Positions 1 through 8,678 of a DNA stretch of 64,000 bases are shown piece by piece; position 1 is the stretch's first letter; every line of letters begins with the position of its first letter. The stretch is from assembly GCF_016865485.1 (NCBI RefSeq), contig NZ_AP024452.1, positions 5,602,501 to 5,666,500 of the forward strand, in the 5' to 3' direction. This DNA is from Luteitalea sp. TBR-22 (GTDB lineage: Bacteria > Acidobacteriota > Vicinamibacteria > Vicinamibacterales > Vicinamibacteraceae). Position numbers and translations under genes: made by a program. The notes beneath the pieces are model-generated. The model ran no database searches. It was not told where the DNA came from and saw only the letters and a program-made list of their open reading frames with translations.

Positions 1-446
1 GTGCTGAAGGCGTACACGGGCAGGTCGGGATGGGCCCTGGCGATCTCGTCGAGCACGGCGAGCCGCGCGAGCGCCGTCGGCTCGTCGACGCCGTGCACGC
101 GCGAGGCGACCAGCCCCCCGTACGCCAGCATGTCGATGGAGACGATCAGCGCGTCGACCCGCGACCAGTCCTGCGCGCGCAGCCAGCGCGCCACGGCGAC
201 AGTGTCCCCGGGCGTGGTGAACCGGCCCAGCGTCCCGATCGGCGGCGCGACCACCTCCGCGTACGCGAGCGGCGCCATCATCTGCGGGTACTGCAGGCAC
301 ACCGGCCGGTCGTCGAGCGGGACCAGCGCGATGCGCAGCTTCTTCGGCATCGGCGGCGCCTCGGTCGGCTGCGCCGCGAGGGGCCACGCCCACAGCAGCG
401 CCAACAGGAGCCACGCGACGCGCCCCACGCGCTGCAGTGTCGGCAT
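1..446 (-). CDS. DUF4127 family protein, N-terminal part (runs off the window)
   Basis: Reading the minus strand from an ATG at 446 gives about 148 residues with no stop before the window edge. It opens with a signal-peptide-like stretch (MPTLQRVGRVAWLLLALLWAW, then an Ala-rich cleavage region). The sequence RIALVPLDDRPVCLQYPQ follows near residue 38 and is the hallmark N-terminus of DUF4127 proteins. Later segments (LIVSIDMLAYGGLVASR) also fit the family. The biochemical function of DUF4127 is not known to me. A TACAAT box ends 7 nt upstream and no ribosome-binding site is visible, so the mRNA may be leaderless. The 3' end is missing because of the window boundary, not because of a mutation. 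Confidence 0.82.
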   Translation of the reverse strand, partial: MPTLQRVGRVAWLLLALLWAWPLAAQPTEAPPMPKKLRIALVPLDDRPVCLQYPQMMAPLAYAEVVAPPIGTLGRFTTPGDTVAVARWLRAQDWSRVDALIVSIDMLAYGGLVASRVHGVDEPTALARLAVLDEIARAHPDLPVYAFS

Positions 447-453
447 CGGCGCG

Positions 454-459
454 ATTGTA
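454..459 (-). promoter_or_regulatory. -10-like box for a leaderless DUF4127 transcript
   Basis: TACAAT on the minus strand ends 7 nt before the ATG at 446, placing the expected transcription start at or next to the start codon. Confidence 0.5.
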
Positions 460-513
460 CGAGATCGAAAAGGACGCCAGTCGGTCATCGTCACCCGGTG
501 CCCGGTGCCCTGA

Positions 514-519
514 TAGCAT
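514..519 (+). promoter_or_regulatory. -10-like box for a leaderless dehydrogenase transcript
   Basis: TAGCAT ends 7 nt before the ATG at 527. No Shine-Dalgarno sequence lies between. The 80-bp gap is divergent, with a second such box facing the other way. Confidence 0.5.
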
Positions 520-526
520 CATCCCC

Positions 527-1393
527 ATGCGCATCGCCTTTCTCGGCCTCGGCATCATGGGCGGCCCGATGGCTGGCCACCTCCAGCGCGCCGGGCACGA
601 CGTCACCGTCTTCAATCGCACCGCGGCGAAGGCCGAGGCCTGGGTCGCCGAGTACGGCGGGCGCGCCGCTGCGACCCCGCGCGAGGCAGCCGCCGGTTGC
701 GACGTCGTGTGCGCCTGCGTCGGCGCCGACCACGACGTCCGCGAGGTGACCATCGGGCCCGACGGCGCGTTCCACGGCATGAAGCCCGGCGCGATCTTCG
801 TCGACCACACCACGGCCTCGGCCGCCGTCGCGCGCGAGCTGCACGCCGACGCGAAGGCACGTGGACTGCACTTCATCGACGCACCGGTGTCGGGTGGACA
901 GGCCGGCGCGCAGAAGGGGCAGCTGAGCGTGATGTGTGGCGGCGACGCCGAACCGTTCGCGACGGTCGAGCCGGTGCTGCAGGCCTACGGCAGGATGGTG
1001 GCCCGCATCGGCGACAGCGGCGCCGGCCAGTTGTGCAAGATGGTCAACCAGTTGTGCATCGCGGGGCTCGTGCAGGGGCTGGCCGAGGCGCTGCACTTCG
1101 CGCAGCGCGCCGACCTCGACGTTCCCGCCGTGATCTCGGTCATCTCCAAGGGCGCGGCGCAATCGTGGCAGATGGAGAACCGCTGGCAGACGATGGTCGA
1201 CGGCAAGTTCGACTTCGGCTTCGCGGTCGACTGGATGCGCAAGGACCTCGGCATCGTGATGGACGAGGCGCGCCGCAACGGCGCGCGCCTGCCCGTCGCC
1301 GCGCTGGTCGATCAGTTCTACGCGCAGGTGCAGGCCCGCGGCGGCAACCGCTGGGACACGTCGAGCCTCATCGCGCTGCTCGACGACAAGTGA
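527..1393 (+). CDS. NAD(P)-dependent beta-hydroxyacid dehydrogenase (HIBADH/GlxR family)
   Basis: A 288-residue protein with an N-terminal Rossmann fold (GLGIMGGPMAGHL, residues 7-19), the substrate-binding stretch DAPVSGGQAGAQKG, and the catalytic-lysine helix GAGQLCKMVNQ. This matches 3-hydroxyisobutyrate dehydrogenase and tartronate-semialdehyde reductase family members in length and motif order. These enzymes oxidise or reduce short beta-hydroxyacids with NAD(P). The exact substrate cannot be read from sequence. The frame is open upstream of 527, but residues before this ATG do not look like the family; starting here gives the canonical MRIAFLGLG. It is a stand-alone gene, divergent from the DUF4127 gene. 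Confidence 0.9.
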   Translation: MRIAFLGLGIMGGPMAGHLQRAGHDVTVFNRTAAKAEAWVAEYGGRAAATPREAAAGCDVVCACVGADHDVREVTIGPDGAFHGMKPGAIFVDHTTASAAVARELHADAKARGLHFIDAPVSGGQAGAQKGQLSVMCGGDAEPFATVEPVLQAYGRMVARIGDSGAGQLCKMVNQLCIAGLVQGLAEALHFAQRADLDVPAVISVISKGAAQSWQMENRWQTMVDGKFDFGFAVDWMRKDLGIVMDEARRNGARLPVAALVDQFYAQVQARGGNRWDTSSLIALLDDK

Positions 1394-1516
1394 GTGATGG
1401 TGGGTGACCCGACGTCCTGACGTTTAGGGGGCAGACGTCACCGGTCCGGCTTGCGGTGCGAGGCCTCGTGCGGTACTGTACGACGCTCTCCTCGGGGTCT
1501 CGCCACTCCCTTCGCC

Positions 1517-2053
1517 ATGCATGAGCCTCCAGAGGCACCTCCGTTCGCGCAGCTCCCCGTGTCCCTGGACCGGGACGTCTTCCTGCGCAAGCTGATCCGC
1601 CACCTGGCCGGCGCCCTGCAGGACGTGGTCGGGCTGGAGGAAGCCGCAGGGTTCGTCTCGATCGTCGGACAGCGGATGGGCGACGAGATCGGCGACGCCT
1701 ACAAGGCCGCCCTCGACACGTCACACCTCGACCGCAACGCCGTGCGCGACGTCTGCCTCGACCTCAAGCGCCGAATCGAGGGCGATTTCTACGTGATCGA
1801 GGAAGACGACGAGAAGATCGTCTTCGGCAACCGCGCCTGTCCCTTCTCGGAGCAGGTGATCGGGCGCGGCGCCCTCTGCATGATGACCAGCAACGTGTTC
1901 GGCACCATCGCCGCCCAGAACCTCGGCTACGGCAAGGTGGTGCTCGAAGAGACGATCGCCAACGGGGATGGTCGCTGCCGGGTCGTGCTCTACCTTCAGC
2001 GGAGCGCGACATCCGACGCCGCTGACGGTCGCGAGTACCTGCGCGCCGATTGA
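1517..2053 (+). CDS. metOD1 (methanogen output domain 1) protein, probable sensor
   Basis: A 178-residue soluble protein. The C-terminal half carries the metOD1 pattern: NRACPFSE, then ALCMMTSNVFGTIAAQN, then YGKVVLEETIANGDGRC near the end. The conserved cysteines (ACPF, LCMM, GRC) could bind a ligand or metal; that is inference. The start was taken at ATG 1517 because upstream codons look non-coding. The stop codon overlaps the first codon of the next gene (TTGA), so the protein is translationally coupled to a hybrid histidine kinase and is probably its input partner. No strong ribosome-binding site is visible. Confidence 0.75.
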   Translation: MHEPPEAPPFAQLPVSLDRDVFLRKLIRHLAGALQDVVGLEEAAGFVSIVGQRMGDEIGDAYKAALDTSHLDRNAVRDVCLDLKRRIEGDFYVIEEDDEKIVFGNRACPFSEQVIGRGALCMMTSNVFGTIAAQNLGYGKVVLEETIANGDGRCRVVLYLQRSATSDAADGREYLRAD

Positions 2054-3675
2054 TCGTGCCCGTGCACGATTCGGCCCTCCGGTTGCTGCGAGCCCTCCCG
2101 GACGCGGCGGTCCTCCTGGACACGCAGGGCATGCTCCTTGCCGAGAACCGGGCCGCGAGAACCGTGCTCGGCGGCCAGGCACGAGCCGACGGGCCATTCC
2201 CCATCAACCCGGACGACGCCGCCGCGTTCTCCGGATTGCTCCGGCAGTGGAGCCGCTCCACCGAACCCACACCCGGGTCGTTCGCAATCGCCGGCCCGTC
2301 GGGCCCGGTCACGTTCAGCGCCCGTGGCGCGCTCGCCGTTGCGGCCTCCGACAGGGAACCCGCCGTCCTCTTCGTGCGCTTCTGGCCCCGCAACGACGCG
2401 AATCCGTTCCTGCTGCTCAACCAGAAGATCACCGAGTTGCACGATGAGGTGGCGCGGCGGGTGCAGGTCGAAGAGGCGCTGCGGCGCAGCGAGGCCGCAC
2501 TCCAGGAGCGCGTCGCCGAATCGGAGGCCCTGCACCGCGCCAAGGACGAGTTCCTGGCGATTGCGTCGCACGAACTGCGCACCCCCCTGCACGCGATCAT
2601 GGGGTGGGCAGCCGTGCTGCGGATGCCCGGCACGCACGAGCAACGCGAGAAGGGCCTCGACGTCATCCAGCGCAACGCGTCGGCGCAGGCCAAGCTGGTC
2701 GACGACATCCTGGACGTGTCGCGCATCATCACGGGCAAGATGCGCCTCGAGACGCGACTGTGCGACCTGGGCGCGCTGGTCGACAACGCGGTCGACGTGG
2801 TCCGCCCGTCGGCGGCAGCCAAGGGGCTCGACCTGCAGGTCGAGCGGCCACCGGAGCCGTGCTGGCTGGTCGCCGATCCCGACAGGATGGGCCAGATCAT
2901 CTGGAACCTGCTGTCCAACGCCGTCAAGTTCTCCGATCGGGATCGCTCCGTCCACGTCGCGCTGACGAGGCAAGGCTCGCAGTACACGCTGGAGGTGCGC
3001 GACCAGGGGATTGGCATCGAGGCCGACTTCCTGCCCTTCGTCTTCGACCGCTTCAGGCAGGCCGACAGCTCGACGACGCGCCGGGCCGGCGGGCTCGGTC
3101 TGGGACTCGCACTCGTTCGTCACATCGTCGAACTGCACGGGGGCACGGTGCAGGCGCGGAGTGATGGGCCTGGGACCGGCGCGAGCTTCACGTTGACCCT
3201 CCCGATCCGGGCGGTTGCGGAGTGGCCGGCAGTGGCGTCCCCGGCCGTCGGCGTCGTGGCCGATGCGCCCCCGGCCGCCGTCGTGCGGTCGCTCCACGGC
3301 GTGCGCGTGTTGGTAGTGGATGACGAAGCGGACGCCAGGGAACTGCTCGCGGCAGCATTGACCCACGCCGGCGCCCACGTGCACGCCGCGGCCTCGGCGG
3401 GCGAGGCCTTCGACGCGCTGGGGCGCGTCGTCCCGCACGTGCTCGTCAGCGACATCGGGATGCCGGGCGAGAACGGCTACTCGCTGCTGCGGCGGGTGCG
3501 GGCCACCGGTCCGACCGCGAGCCGGGCGCTGCCGGCGCTGGCGCTGACCGCGTACGCGCGGGGCGAAGATCGGGAGAGCGCCCTCGCGGCAGGGTTCACC
3601 GCGCACCTCGGCAAGCCGGTCTCGCCCGAGGCACTGATCGCCATGGTGGGCGCGCTGGCCGAGTCGTGCAGGTGA
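2050..3675 (+). CDS. hybrid sensor histidine kinase / response regulator
   Basis: A 541-residue cytoplasmic protein. An N-terminal PAS-like region (about 1-120) leads into a short coiled coil. The HisKA H-box ASHELRTPLHAIMGW follows (phospho-acceptor His about 174). The HATPase domain has N-box NLLSNAVKFS, G1 DQGIGIE, F-box FDRFRQAD and G2 GGLGLGLALVR. A C-terminal receiver domain (about 418-538) has VLVVDDEADA and the phospho-accepting Asp about 468 in SDIGMPGENGY, with the switch lysine in GKPVSPE. No membrane segments are seen. It starts with TTG overlapping the metOD1 stop; GTG at 2056 is an alternative. The metOD1 partner probably supplies the signal. No output regulator is adjacent. Confidence 0.93.
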   Translation: MIVPVHDSALRLLRALPDAAVLLDTQGMLLAENRAARTVLGGQARADGPFPINPDDAAAFSGLLRQWSRSTEPTPGSFAIAGPSGPVTFSARGALAVAASDREPAVLFVRFWPRNDANPFLLLNQKITELHDEVARRVQVEEALRRSEAALQERVAESEALHRAKDEFLAIASHELRTPLHAIMGWAAVLRMPGTHEQREKGLDVIQRNASAQAKLVDDILDVSRIITGKMRLETRLCDLGALVDNAVDVVRPSAAAKGLDLQVERPPEPCWLVADPDRMGQIIWNLLSNAVKFSDRDRSVHVALTRQGSQYTLEVRDQGIGIEADFLPFVFDRFRQADSSTTRRAGGLGLGLALVRHIVELHGGTVQARSDGPGTGASFTLTLPIRAVAEWPAVASPAVGVVADAPPAAVVRSLHGVRVLVVDDEADARELLAAALTHAGAHVHAAASAGEAFDALGRVVPHVLVSDIGMPGENGYSLLRRVRATGPTASRALPALALTAYARGEDRESALAAGFTAHLGKPVSPEALIAMVGALAESCR

Positions 3676-3705
3676 CGCCCTTCTTCCCCGGAATGGACCT
3701 CTCCG

Positions 3706-3728
3706 CTCATGAGCCCCGACTCATGAGC
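3706..3728 (+). promoter_or_regulatory. two direct copies of palindromic CTCATGAGC
   Basis: CTCATGAGC occurs at 3706-3714 and 3720-3728, 14 bp apart, just before the transglycosylase start at 3737. Each copy is itself a near-perfect palindrome. This could be an operator; no regulator is identified. Confidence 0.25.
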
Positions 3729-3736
3729 AATGAGGC

Positions 3737-4879
3737 ATGATGAACGAGATGCCCATCCTCGTGCGTCGAGCGGCGCTCGCGACGCTGCTGCTCTGCTCGT
3801 CGGTCGCGTCCCAGGCGCAGGCACCGGCTCCTGCGACATCGGCCACGGTCGTTTCGTCGCCCGGCGGGACGGCGGTCACGCCCGTGCTGCCACCGTTTCC
3901 CGAGTGGCTGCAGGGCGTGCGCGAGGAGGCGCTCGCGCGCGGCATCACGCCGGCGACCATCGAGGCGGCGCTGCGCGACGTCACCCCCGTCGAGCAGATC
4001 CTGAACCGCGACCGCACCCAGGCCGAGTTCAAGGAAACGCTGTCGGAGTACCTGTCGCGACGCATCGGGGTGCCGACCATCCGCCTGGGTCGGCAGCAGC
4101 GCGACGCGCACGCGGCGCTGCTCGGCAAGGTGCAGGACGCGTACAAGGTGCCGCCGCACGTGCTGGTCGCCGTGTGGGGTCTCGAGTCGAACTTCGGGCG
4201 GTTCAGCGGCGTGCGGCCGATCATGCCGACGCTGGCGACCCTGGCCTACGACAACCGGCGCAGCGCGATGTTTCGCGGCCAGCTGTTCGACGCACTCACG
4301 ATCCTCGACGCCGGACACATCGACCTGCCGCGCCTCAAGGGCTCGTGGGCCGGCGCGATGGGCCAGCCGCAGTTCATGCCGTCGAGCTATCTGAAGTACG
4401 CCGTGGACTTCGACGCCGACGGCCGCCGCGACATCTGGTCGTCGCAGGCCGACGTGTTCGCGTCCATCGGCAACTACCTGGCGATCAACGGCTGGGTGGC
4501 GGGACAGACATGGGGGCGCCGCGTGAAGCTGCCTGCGTCGACGAGCGGGCTGGCGGCCGCGGCTCCCCTGCGCGCCGTCGGCTGCCGCGCCGCCAGGGAG
4601 ATGACCGAGCAGCGCTCGCTCGCCCAATGGCAGGCGCTCGGCGTACGCAGCGAGGACGGCGGCGATCTGCCCCGGGCCGACATGGCCGCGTCGCTCCTGC
4701 GCAGCGACGCCGGGGACTACCTCGTGTACCAGAACTACGAGGTGTTCCTCAGCTACAACTGCGCCCACGCCTACGCGATGGCGGTGGCGCGCCTGTCCGA
4801 TCGCATCGCCGACACCGACCCGCTGCCGGAACCGGCGAAGAAGAAGGCGCCGGCGAAGAAGAAGAAGAGATCGAGGTAG
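3737..4879 (+). CDS. mltB: lytic murein transglycosylase, MltB/SltB type
   Basis: A 380-residue secreted protein that cleaves peptidoglycan glycan strands to 1,6-anhydro-muropeptides. The first 28 residues form a signal peptide ending in SQAQA. There is no lipobox cysteine, so it is probably soluble in the periplasm, unlike the E. coli MltB lipoprotein. The catalytic Glu is about residue 150 in WGLESNFGRFSG. The family motifs TLATLAYDNRRS and WAGAMGQPQFMPSSYL follow, then FDADGRRDIW and SIGNYLAINGW. The C-terminus is a lysine-rich tail. ATG at 3740 is an equally possible start. The TAG stop lies inside a GGTAGGGCGC repeat end. Confidence 0.92.
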   Translation: MMNEMPILVRRAALATLLLCSSVASQAQAPAPATSATVVSSPGGTAVTPVLPPFPEWLQGVREEALARGITPATIEAALRDVTPVEQILNRDRTQAEFKETLSEYLSRRIGVPTIRLGRQQRDAHAALLGKVQDAYKVPPHVLVAVWGLESNFGRFSGVRPIMPTLATLAYDNRRSAMFRGQLFDALTILDAGHIDLPRLKGSWAGAMGQPQFMPSSYLKYAVDFDADGRRDIWSSQADVFASIGNYLAINGWVAGQTWGRRVKLPASTSGLAAAAPLRAVGCRAAREMTEQRSLAQWQALGVRSEDGGDLPRADMAASLLRSDAGDYLVYQNYEVFLSYNCAHAYAMAVARLSDRIADTDPLPEPAKKKAPAKKKKRSR

Positions 4880-4975
4880 GGCGCGGTGTCCCACCGCGCC
4901 GTTCTTTCCCCGATCGACTAACGGCGCGGTCGGAGACCGCGCCCTACCTGTTCTGGTCGGAGACCGCGCCCTACC
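4875..4975. repeat. intergenic repeat with GGTAGGGCGC / GCGCCCTACC ends (family C)
   Basis: Starts with GGTAGGGCGC at 4875-4884, which contains the mltB stop codon. GCGCCCTACC closes it at 4939-4948 and again at 4966-4975. Internal hairpins of the type GCGCGGTGTCCCACCGCGC are present. Similar elements occur near 31.6, 36.6, 49.6 and 63.0 kb. It fills the convergent gap and could terminate transcription from both sides. Confidence 0.6.
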
Positions 4976-4990
4976 CGGTTTGGACCAGCC

Positions 4991-5485
4991 CTACTTCTGT
5001 GCGTTGAGCCCGCAGATGGCCCCTGCCGACGACGCTTCGGCCAGCCAGGGCTTCTCCTCGATGCGGATGTCGACAACCACCCCATCGTCGACGATGGCGG
5101 CGTAGCGCTGCGAGCGGAACCCCTCGCCGACGACGCGCGCGTCGAGTTCCATGCCCGCGGCGCGCGTGAACTCGAGGTTGCCATCCGACAGCATCAGCAC
5201 CTTGCCGACGGCGTCGTTCTGCTCGGCCCACGCGCCGAGCACCCAGGCGTCGTTGGTGGAGAGGCAGGCGATGATGTCGATCCCACTGGCCTTGATCGCC
5301 TCGTAGTTGCGGACGTAGCCCGGCAGGTGTACCTGGCTGCAGGTGGGCGAGAAGGCCGCGGGGACGGCGAAGAGCACCACCTTCTTGCCGGCGAACACGT
5401 CGGCCGTGGACAGCGTGAGCGGGCCCTCCGGCGCGGGTGTGCGGAAGGTCGCGTCGGGCAGGCGGTCACCAATCTTGAGCGGCAT
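4991..5485 (-). CDS. peroxiredoxin, Prx5 type
   Basis: A 164-residue thiol peroxidase. The peroxidatic Cys is residue 49 in AAFSPTCSQVHLPGY, the Prx5 form of the PxxxTxxC motif. Prx5-type markers CLSTNDAWVLGAWA and GFRSQRYAAIVDDG are present. It reduces hydrogen or alkyl peroxides using thiol donors in the cytoplasm; no signal peptide is seen. Start ATG at 5485 is preceded by GGAG 4 nt away, and a TAGACT box overlaps the stop codon of the upstream VPS10-like gene, so it may be co-transcribed or have its own promoter. Length is typical of the family. Confidence 0.92.
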   Translation of the reverse strand: MPLKIGDRLPDATFRTPAPEGPLTLSTADVFAGKKVVLFAVPAAFSPTCSQVHLPGYVRNYEAIKASGIDIIACLSTNDAWVLGAWAEQNDAVGKVLMLSDGNLEFTRAAGMELDARVVGEGFRSQRYAAIVDDGVVVDIRIEEKPWLAEASSAGAICGLNAQK

Positions 5486-5496
5486 GATCTCCGAGT

Positions 5497-8400
5497 CTAC
5501 CGCAGCCCCTCGGCCTGTTTCTCGATGGCGGCCAGGTCGGCCCGCAGGTCGTCGAGGCGCTGCACCGCATCGCGGCCCGGCCGCTGGTCGGCCTGGTTGG
5601 CCATGCGCCAGACGTTGGCGAGCTGGTCGATGAGCATGGGCTGCGGGTAGTTGCCGCCCGCCGTGACCAGCTTTGCGCGGAGGGCGGCAGCCGCGCCGGC
5701 CCTGCCGGCATCGGCGCCGCGCGCGACCTCGCCAAGCCGGCCCGCGATCTCGACGGCCCGCCTGGTCGCGTCCCGTACGCCGGCCAGGAGCTCCGCCTGC
5801 GCCTGCAGGTCGGCCTGCGTGACGCCGTCGGCCACGACGCGTGGGTCGAGCCGCACCTTCAGCGGCTGCGTGCCCGCCACGACGCCGTCGACGGTGAGGC
5901 GCACCGCGTAGGTGCCAGGGACGACCATCGGCCCGAATGCCCCGCCCTCGGGATTGCCCGCGCTCGGCAGCCCCGGCAACCGCATGTCCCACGTGAACCG
6001 GTGCGTCCCCTTCGTGCGACCCACTCGGGGAGCGCCGAGCGTCCGCCGGCCCGGCGCTCGCATGGCCTGCGTCGGCGTGGTCGACGTGCCGGGCCCCTCG
6101 CTCGCGTAGGTGCGCAGCACGCCCCCCTTCGCGTCGAGGATGTCGATCGAGACCGCCTGCGCGTCGGCGGGCAGCGCGTAGTCGATGGTGGCGACCGCCC
6201 CGGGATAGTCGGGCGTCTTCGACGTCGCGGGACTGGTGGCCAGGCGGGCCCGCGTGGCCTCTCGCGGCGCGAACAGTGTGGGGCTCGACGGCGCCCCCTT
6301 CCACTGGTGCAGTCGCGACACGTCGTCGAGCACCCAGAACCCGCGGCCCATCGTCGAGATCACGAGATCCTTGCGATGCAGGCGCATGTCGGTGATTGGC
6401 GTCACCGGCAGGTCGAGCTGCCAGCGCTGCCACGTCGCGCCGTTGTCCCACGACAGGTACATGCCGAACTCGGTGCCGGCGTACAGCAGCCCCGCGCGAT
6501 CGGGGTCCTCGCGCACGACGCGCACGGGCGTGTCGGCGGGGATGCCGTTGCGGCCGTCGGTGAGGCGCGTCCACGACCTGCCGTAGTCGTCGGTGCGGTA
6601 CACGTATGGCGCCCAGTCGCCGAGCAGGTAGCGGTAGTACGCGATGTAGGCCGAGCCCTTGCGATGCGGCGACGGATCGATCTGCTGTACGCGCCCGCCC
6701 GGCGGCAGGTCCTTCGGCGTCACGTCGTTCCAGGTCCTGCCATCGTCGCGCGACACGTGGACGGGGCCGTCGTTGGCGCCCGACCACAGCACGCCCTTCT
6801 CGAGCGGCGACTCCTCGAACGCGTAGATGGTCGCGTAGACCTCCTCGCCGGTGATGTCGCGGGTGATCGGCTCGCCGGAGATGCCCTGGCCCTCGGGCAG
6901 GTTCGCGGTGAGGTCCGGGCTGATCACCTCCCAGGTCTTCCCCTCGTCGCGCGTGCGGTGCACGACCTGCGACGTGTGGTAGATGACCTTCGGGTCGTGC
7001 GGCGAGATCTCGAACGGCGACGTGCGCTGGAAGCGGTACCGGATGTCGCGCGACGCGTGCCCGTACCGGTTCTGCGGGTACACCCAGTAGTGCTGCTCCT
7101 GTCCCGTCGCGAGGTTCAGCCGGCTGAACTCGCCCTTGCACACGCCGTAGACGATGCGCGGGTCGTCGGGCTTCGGCTTGATCGGGCCGGTCTCGCAGCC
7201 GGCGCCCTGCATCCACCACTGGAGGGTGTCGTCGGGCGGCGTCGAGAGGGGCGCGTTGCTCGGCACGATCACCGTGGTGTTGTCCTGCTGCGCGCCGTAC
7301 ACGCGATACGGGTACTGGTGATCGACGTCGACCTGGTAGATCTCGGCGGTGGGCTGGTTGAACTGCGTGGTCCAGGTGCGCCCGCCGTCGCGCGACACGT
7401 TGGCGCCGCCGTCGTTGGACTGGATGAACAGATCGGCGTCGTCGGGGTTGATCCACATGCCGTGGTTGTCGCCGTGCGGCGTGGCGACGCTGCTGAACGT
7501 CGCGCCGCCGTCGGTCGACTTCCACATCGACAGGTTGTTCACCCACACCACGTCGGCGTTCTTCGGGTCGGCGTCGACGTACGTGTAGTAGAACGGCCGC
7601 GCGATCAGCCGGCTGTCCTTGTTCACCTGTGCCCACGTCGCGCCTGCATCGTCGCTGCGGTAGAGGCCCGCCTTGTCGCCGACGGCCTCGACGATCGCGT
7701 AGAGGCGCCTCGGGTTGGCGCGGGAGACGTCGATGTCGATCTTGCCGAGCAGGTCTGTCGGCAGGCCCTGCGAGGTGCGCGTCCACGTGCTGCCGGCGTC
7801 GGTCGAGGTGTAGATGCCGTTCTCGGCCGCCGGACCGCCGCTGATGATCGTCCAGGGCTTGCGCTGCCCGCGCCAGGCCGCGGCGTACATGCGGTCGGGA
7901 TTGGACGGATCGAACACGAGCGAGAACACGCCGGTGCGATCGTTGATGAAGAGGACCTTCTCCCAGGTCTTGCCGCCGTCCTTCGAGCGGAACACGCCGC
8001 GCTGGGGCCCATCCACGAACACCGGACCGACGGCCGCCACGTACACGACGTCGGGGTTGGACGGGTGCACGCGCACCGCGCCGATCGCGCCGACGTCGCG
8101 CAGGCCGACGTGCGTCCACGTCTTCCCCGCGTCGGTCGACTTGTAGACTCCGAGGCCCTTGATGACGTTGCTGCGGATGGCGGCGCTACCGGTGCCGACG
8201 TAGATGACGTCGGGATTGGACTCGGCGACCTCAATCGCACCGATCGACGCCGTTTCGAAGAAGCCGTCGGAGACGTTGTTCCACGACTGGCCGTAGTCGG
8301 TGGACTTCCACACGCCGCCGCCGGTCGCGCCCATGTAGAAGGTGCCCGGCTGGCGCCGATGCCCGGCGACGGCGGTGACGCGTCCGCCGCGGTGCGGTCC

Positions 8401-8556
8401 GATGTGCCGCCAGTGGAAGCCGCCGAACGGATCGAGGGCCTGCGCGGCGGGCGCCTGGGCGCTCAGGGGCGCCGTCGAGAGCACGGTGGGCAGCGACGCC
8501 GCGGCCGAGGCCAGCAGCGCGATCAGCGCGAGACGGGAGATGGACGCGAGTCGCAT
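5497..8556 (-). CDS. secreted VPS10/sortilin-like beta-propeller protein
   Basis: A protein of 1019 residues from ATG 8556, or 1024 from ATG 8571. A signal peptide precedes a propeller beginning GFHWRHIGPHRGGRVTAVAGH. Asp-box/BNR-type repeats recur (GVWKSTDYGQSWNNV, GVYKSTDAGKTWTHV, GVFRSKDGGKTWEKV, GIYTSTDAGSTWTRT). This pattern is annotated as VPS10-domain or sialidase-like glycosyl hydrolase in Acidobacteriota and Bacteroidota. The C-terminal 250 residues hold a beta-sandwich region and a helical tail. No catalytic residues can be assigned, so hydrolase activity is unproven. It is likely periplasmic or extracellular. Confidence 0.88.
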   Translation of the reverse strand: MRLASISRLALIALLASAAASLPTVLSTAPLSAQAPAAQALDPFGGFHWRHIGPHRGGRVTAVAGHRRQPGTFYMGATGGGVWKSTDYGQSWNNVSDGFFETASIGAIEVAESNPDVIYVGTGSAAIRSNVIKGLGVYKSTDAGKTWTHVGLRDVGAIGAVRVHPSNPDVVYVAAVGPVFVDGPQRGVFRSKDGGKTWEKVLFINDRTGVFSLVFDPSNPDRMYAAAWRGQRKPWTIISGGPAAENGIYTSTDAGSTWTRTSQGLPTDLLGKIDIDVSRANPRRLYAIVEAVGDKAGLYRSDDAGATWAQVNKDSRLIARPFYYTYVDADPKNADVVWVNNLSMWKSTDGGATFSSVATPHGDNHGMWINPDDADLFIQSNDGGANVSRDGGRTWTTQFNQPTAEIYQVDVDHQYPYRVYGAQQDNTTVIVPSNAPLSTPPDDTLQWWMQGAGCETGPIKPKPDDPRIVYGVCKGEFSRLNLATGQEQHYWVYPQNRYGHASRDIRYRFQRTSPFEISPHDPKVIYHTSQVVHRTRDEGKTWEVISPDLTANLPEGQGISGEPITRDITGEEVYATIYAFEESPLEKGVLWSGANDGPVHVSRDDGRTWNDVTPKDLPPGGRVQQIDPSPHRKGSAYIAYYRYLLGDWAPYVYRTDDYGRSWTRLTDGRNGIPADTPVRVVREDPDRAGLLYAGTEFGMYLSWDNGATWQRWQLDLPVTPITDMRLHRKDLVISTMGRGFWVLDDVSRLHQWKGAPSSPTLFAPREATRARLATSPATSKTPDYPGAVATIDYALPADAQAVSIDILDAKGGVLRTYASEGPGTSTTPTQAMRAPGRRTLGAPRVGRTKGTHRFTWDMRLPGLPSAGNPEGGAFGPMVVPGTYAVRLTVDGVVAGTQPLKVRLDPRVVADGVTQADLQAQAELLAGVRDATRRAVEIAGRLGEVARGADAGRAGAAAALRAKLVTAGGNYPQPMLIDQLANVWRMANQADQRPGRDAVQRLDDLRADLAAIEKQAEGLR

Positions 8557-8608
8557 GACAATCGCGCCCATCGTAACGCCTAACGTCGACACCTGACGCC
8601 ACCCGACG

Positions 8609-8672
8609 TGTAGCCGTCGCCCTCGGGCGACGGTCTGCGCGCCGAGCGCCGGCCAAGGCCGGCGCCTACACG
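8609..8672. repeat. two palindromic repeats (family B)
   Basis: GTAGCCGTCGCCCTCGGGCG with the completing ACGG is a hairpin at 8609-8634. A second palindrome, GCGCCGGCCAAGGCCGGCGC, follows at about 8646-8665. Both lie in the gap between two minus-strand genes. Confidence 0.55.
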
Positions 8673-8678
8673 TTTCGC

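Noticed and set aside
6001-8583. An 860-codon open frame on the plus strand opposite the VPS10-like gene
   Set aside because: It mirrors the opposite strand of a clearly real gene with Asp-box repeats. Its Arg/Val/Asp-heavy composition is that of a GC-rich shadow frame.
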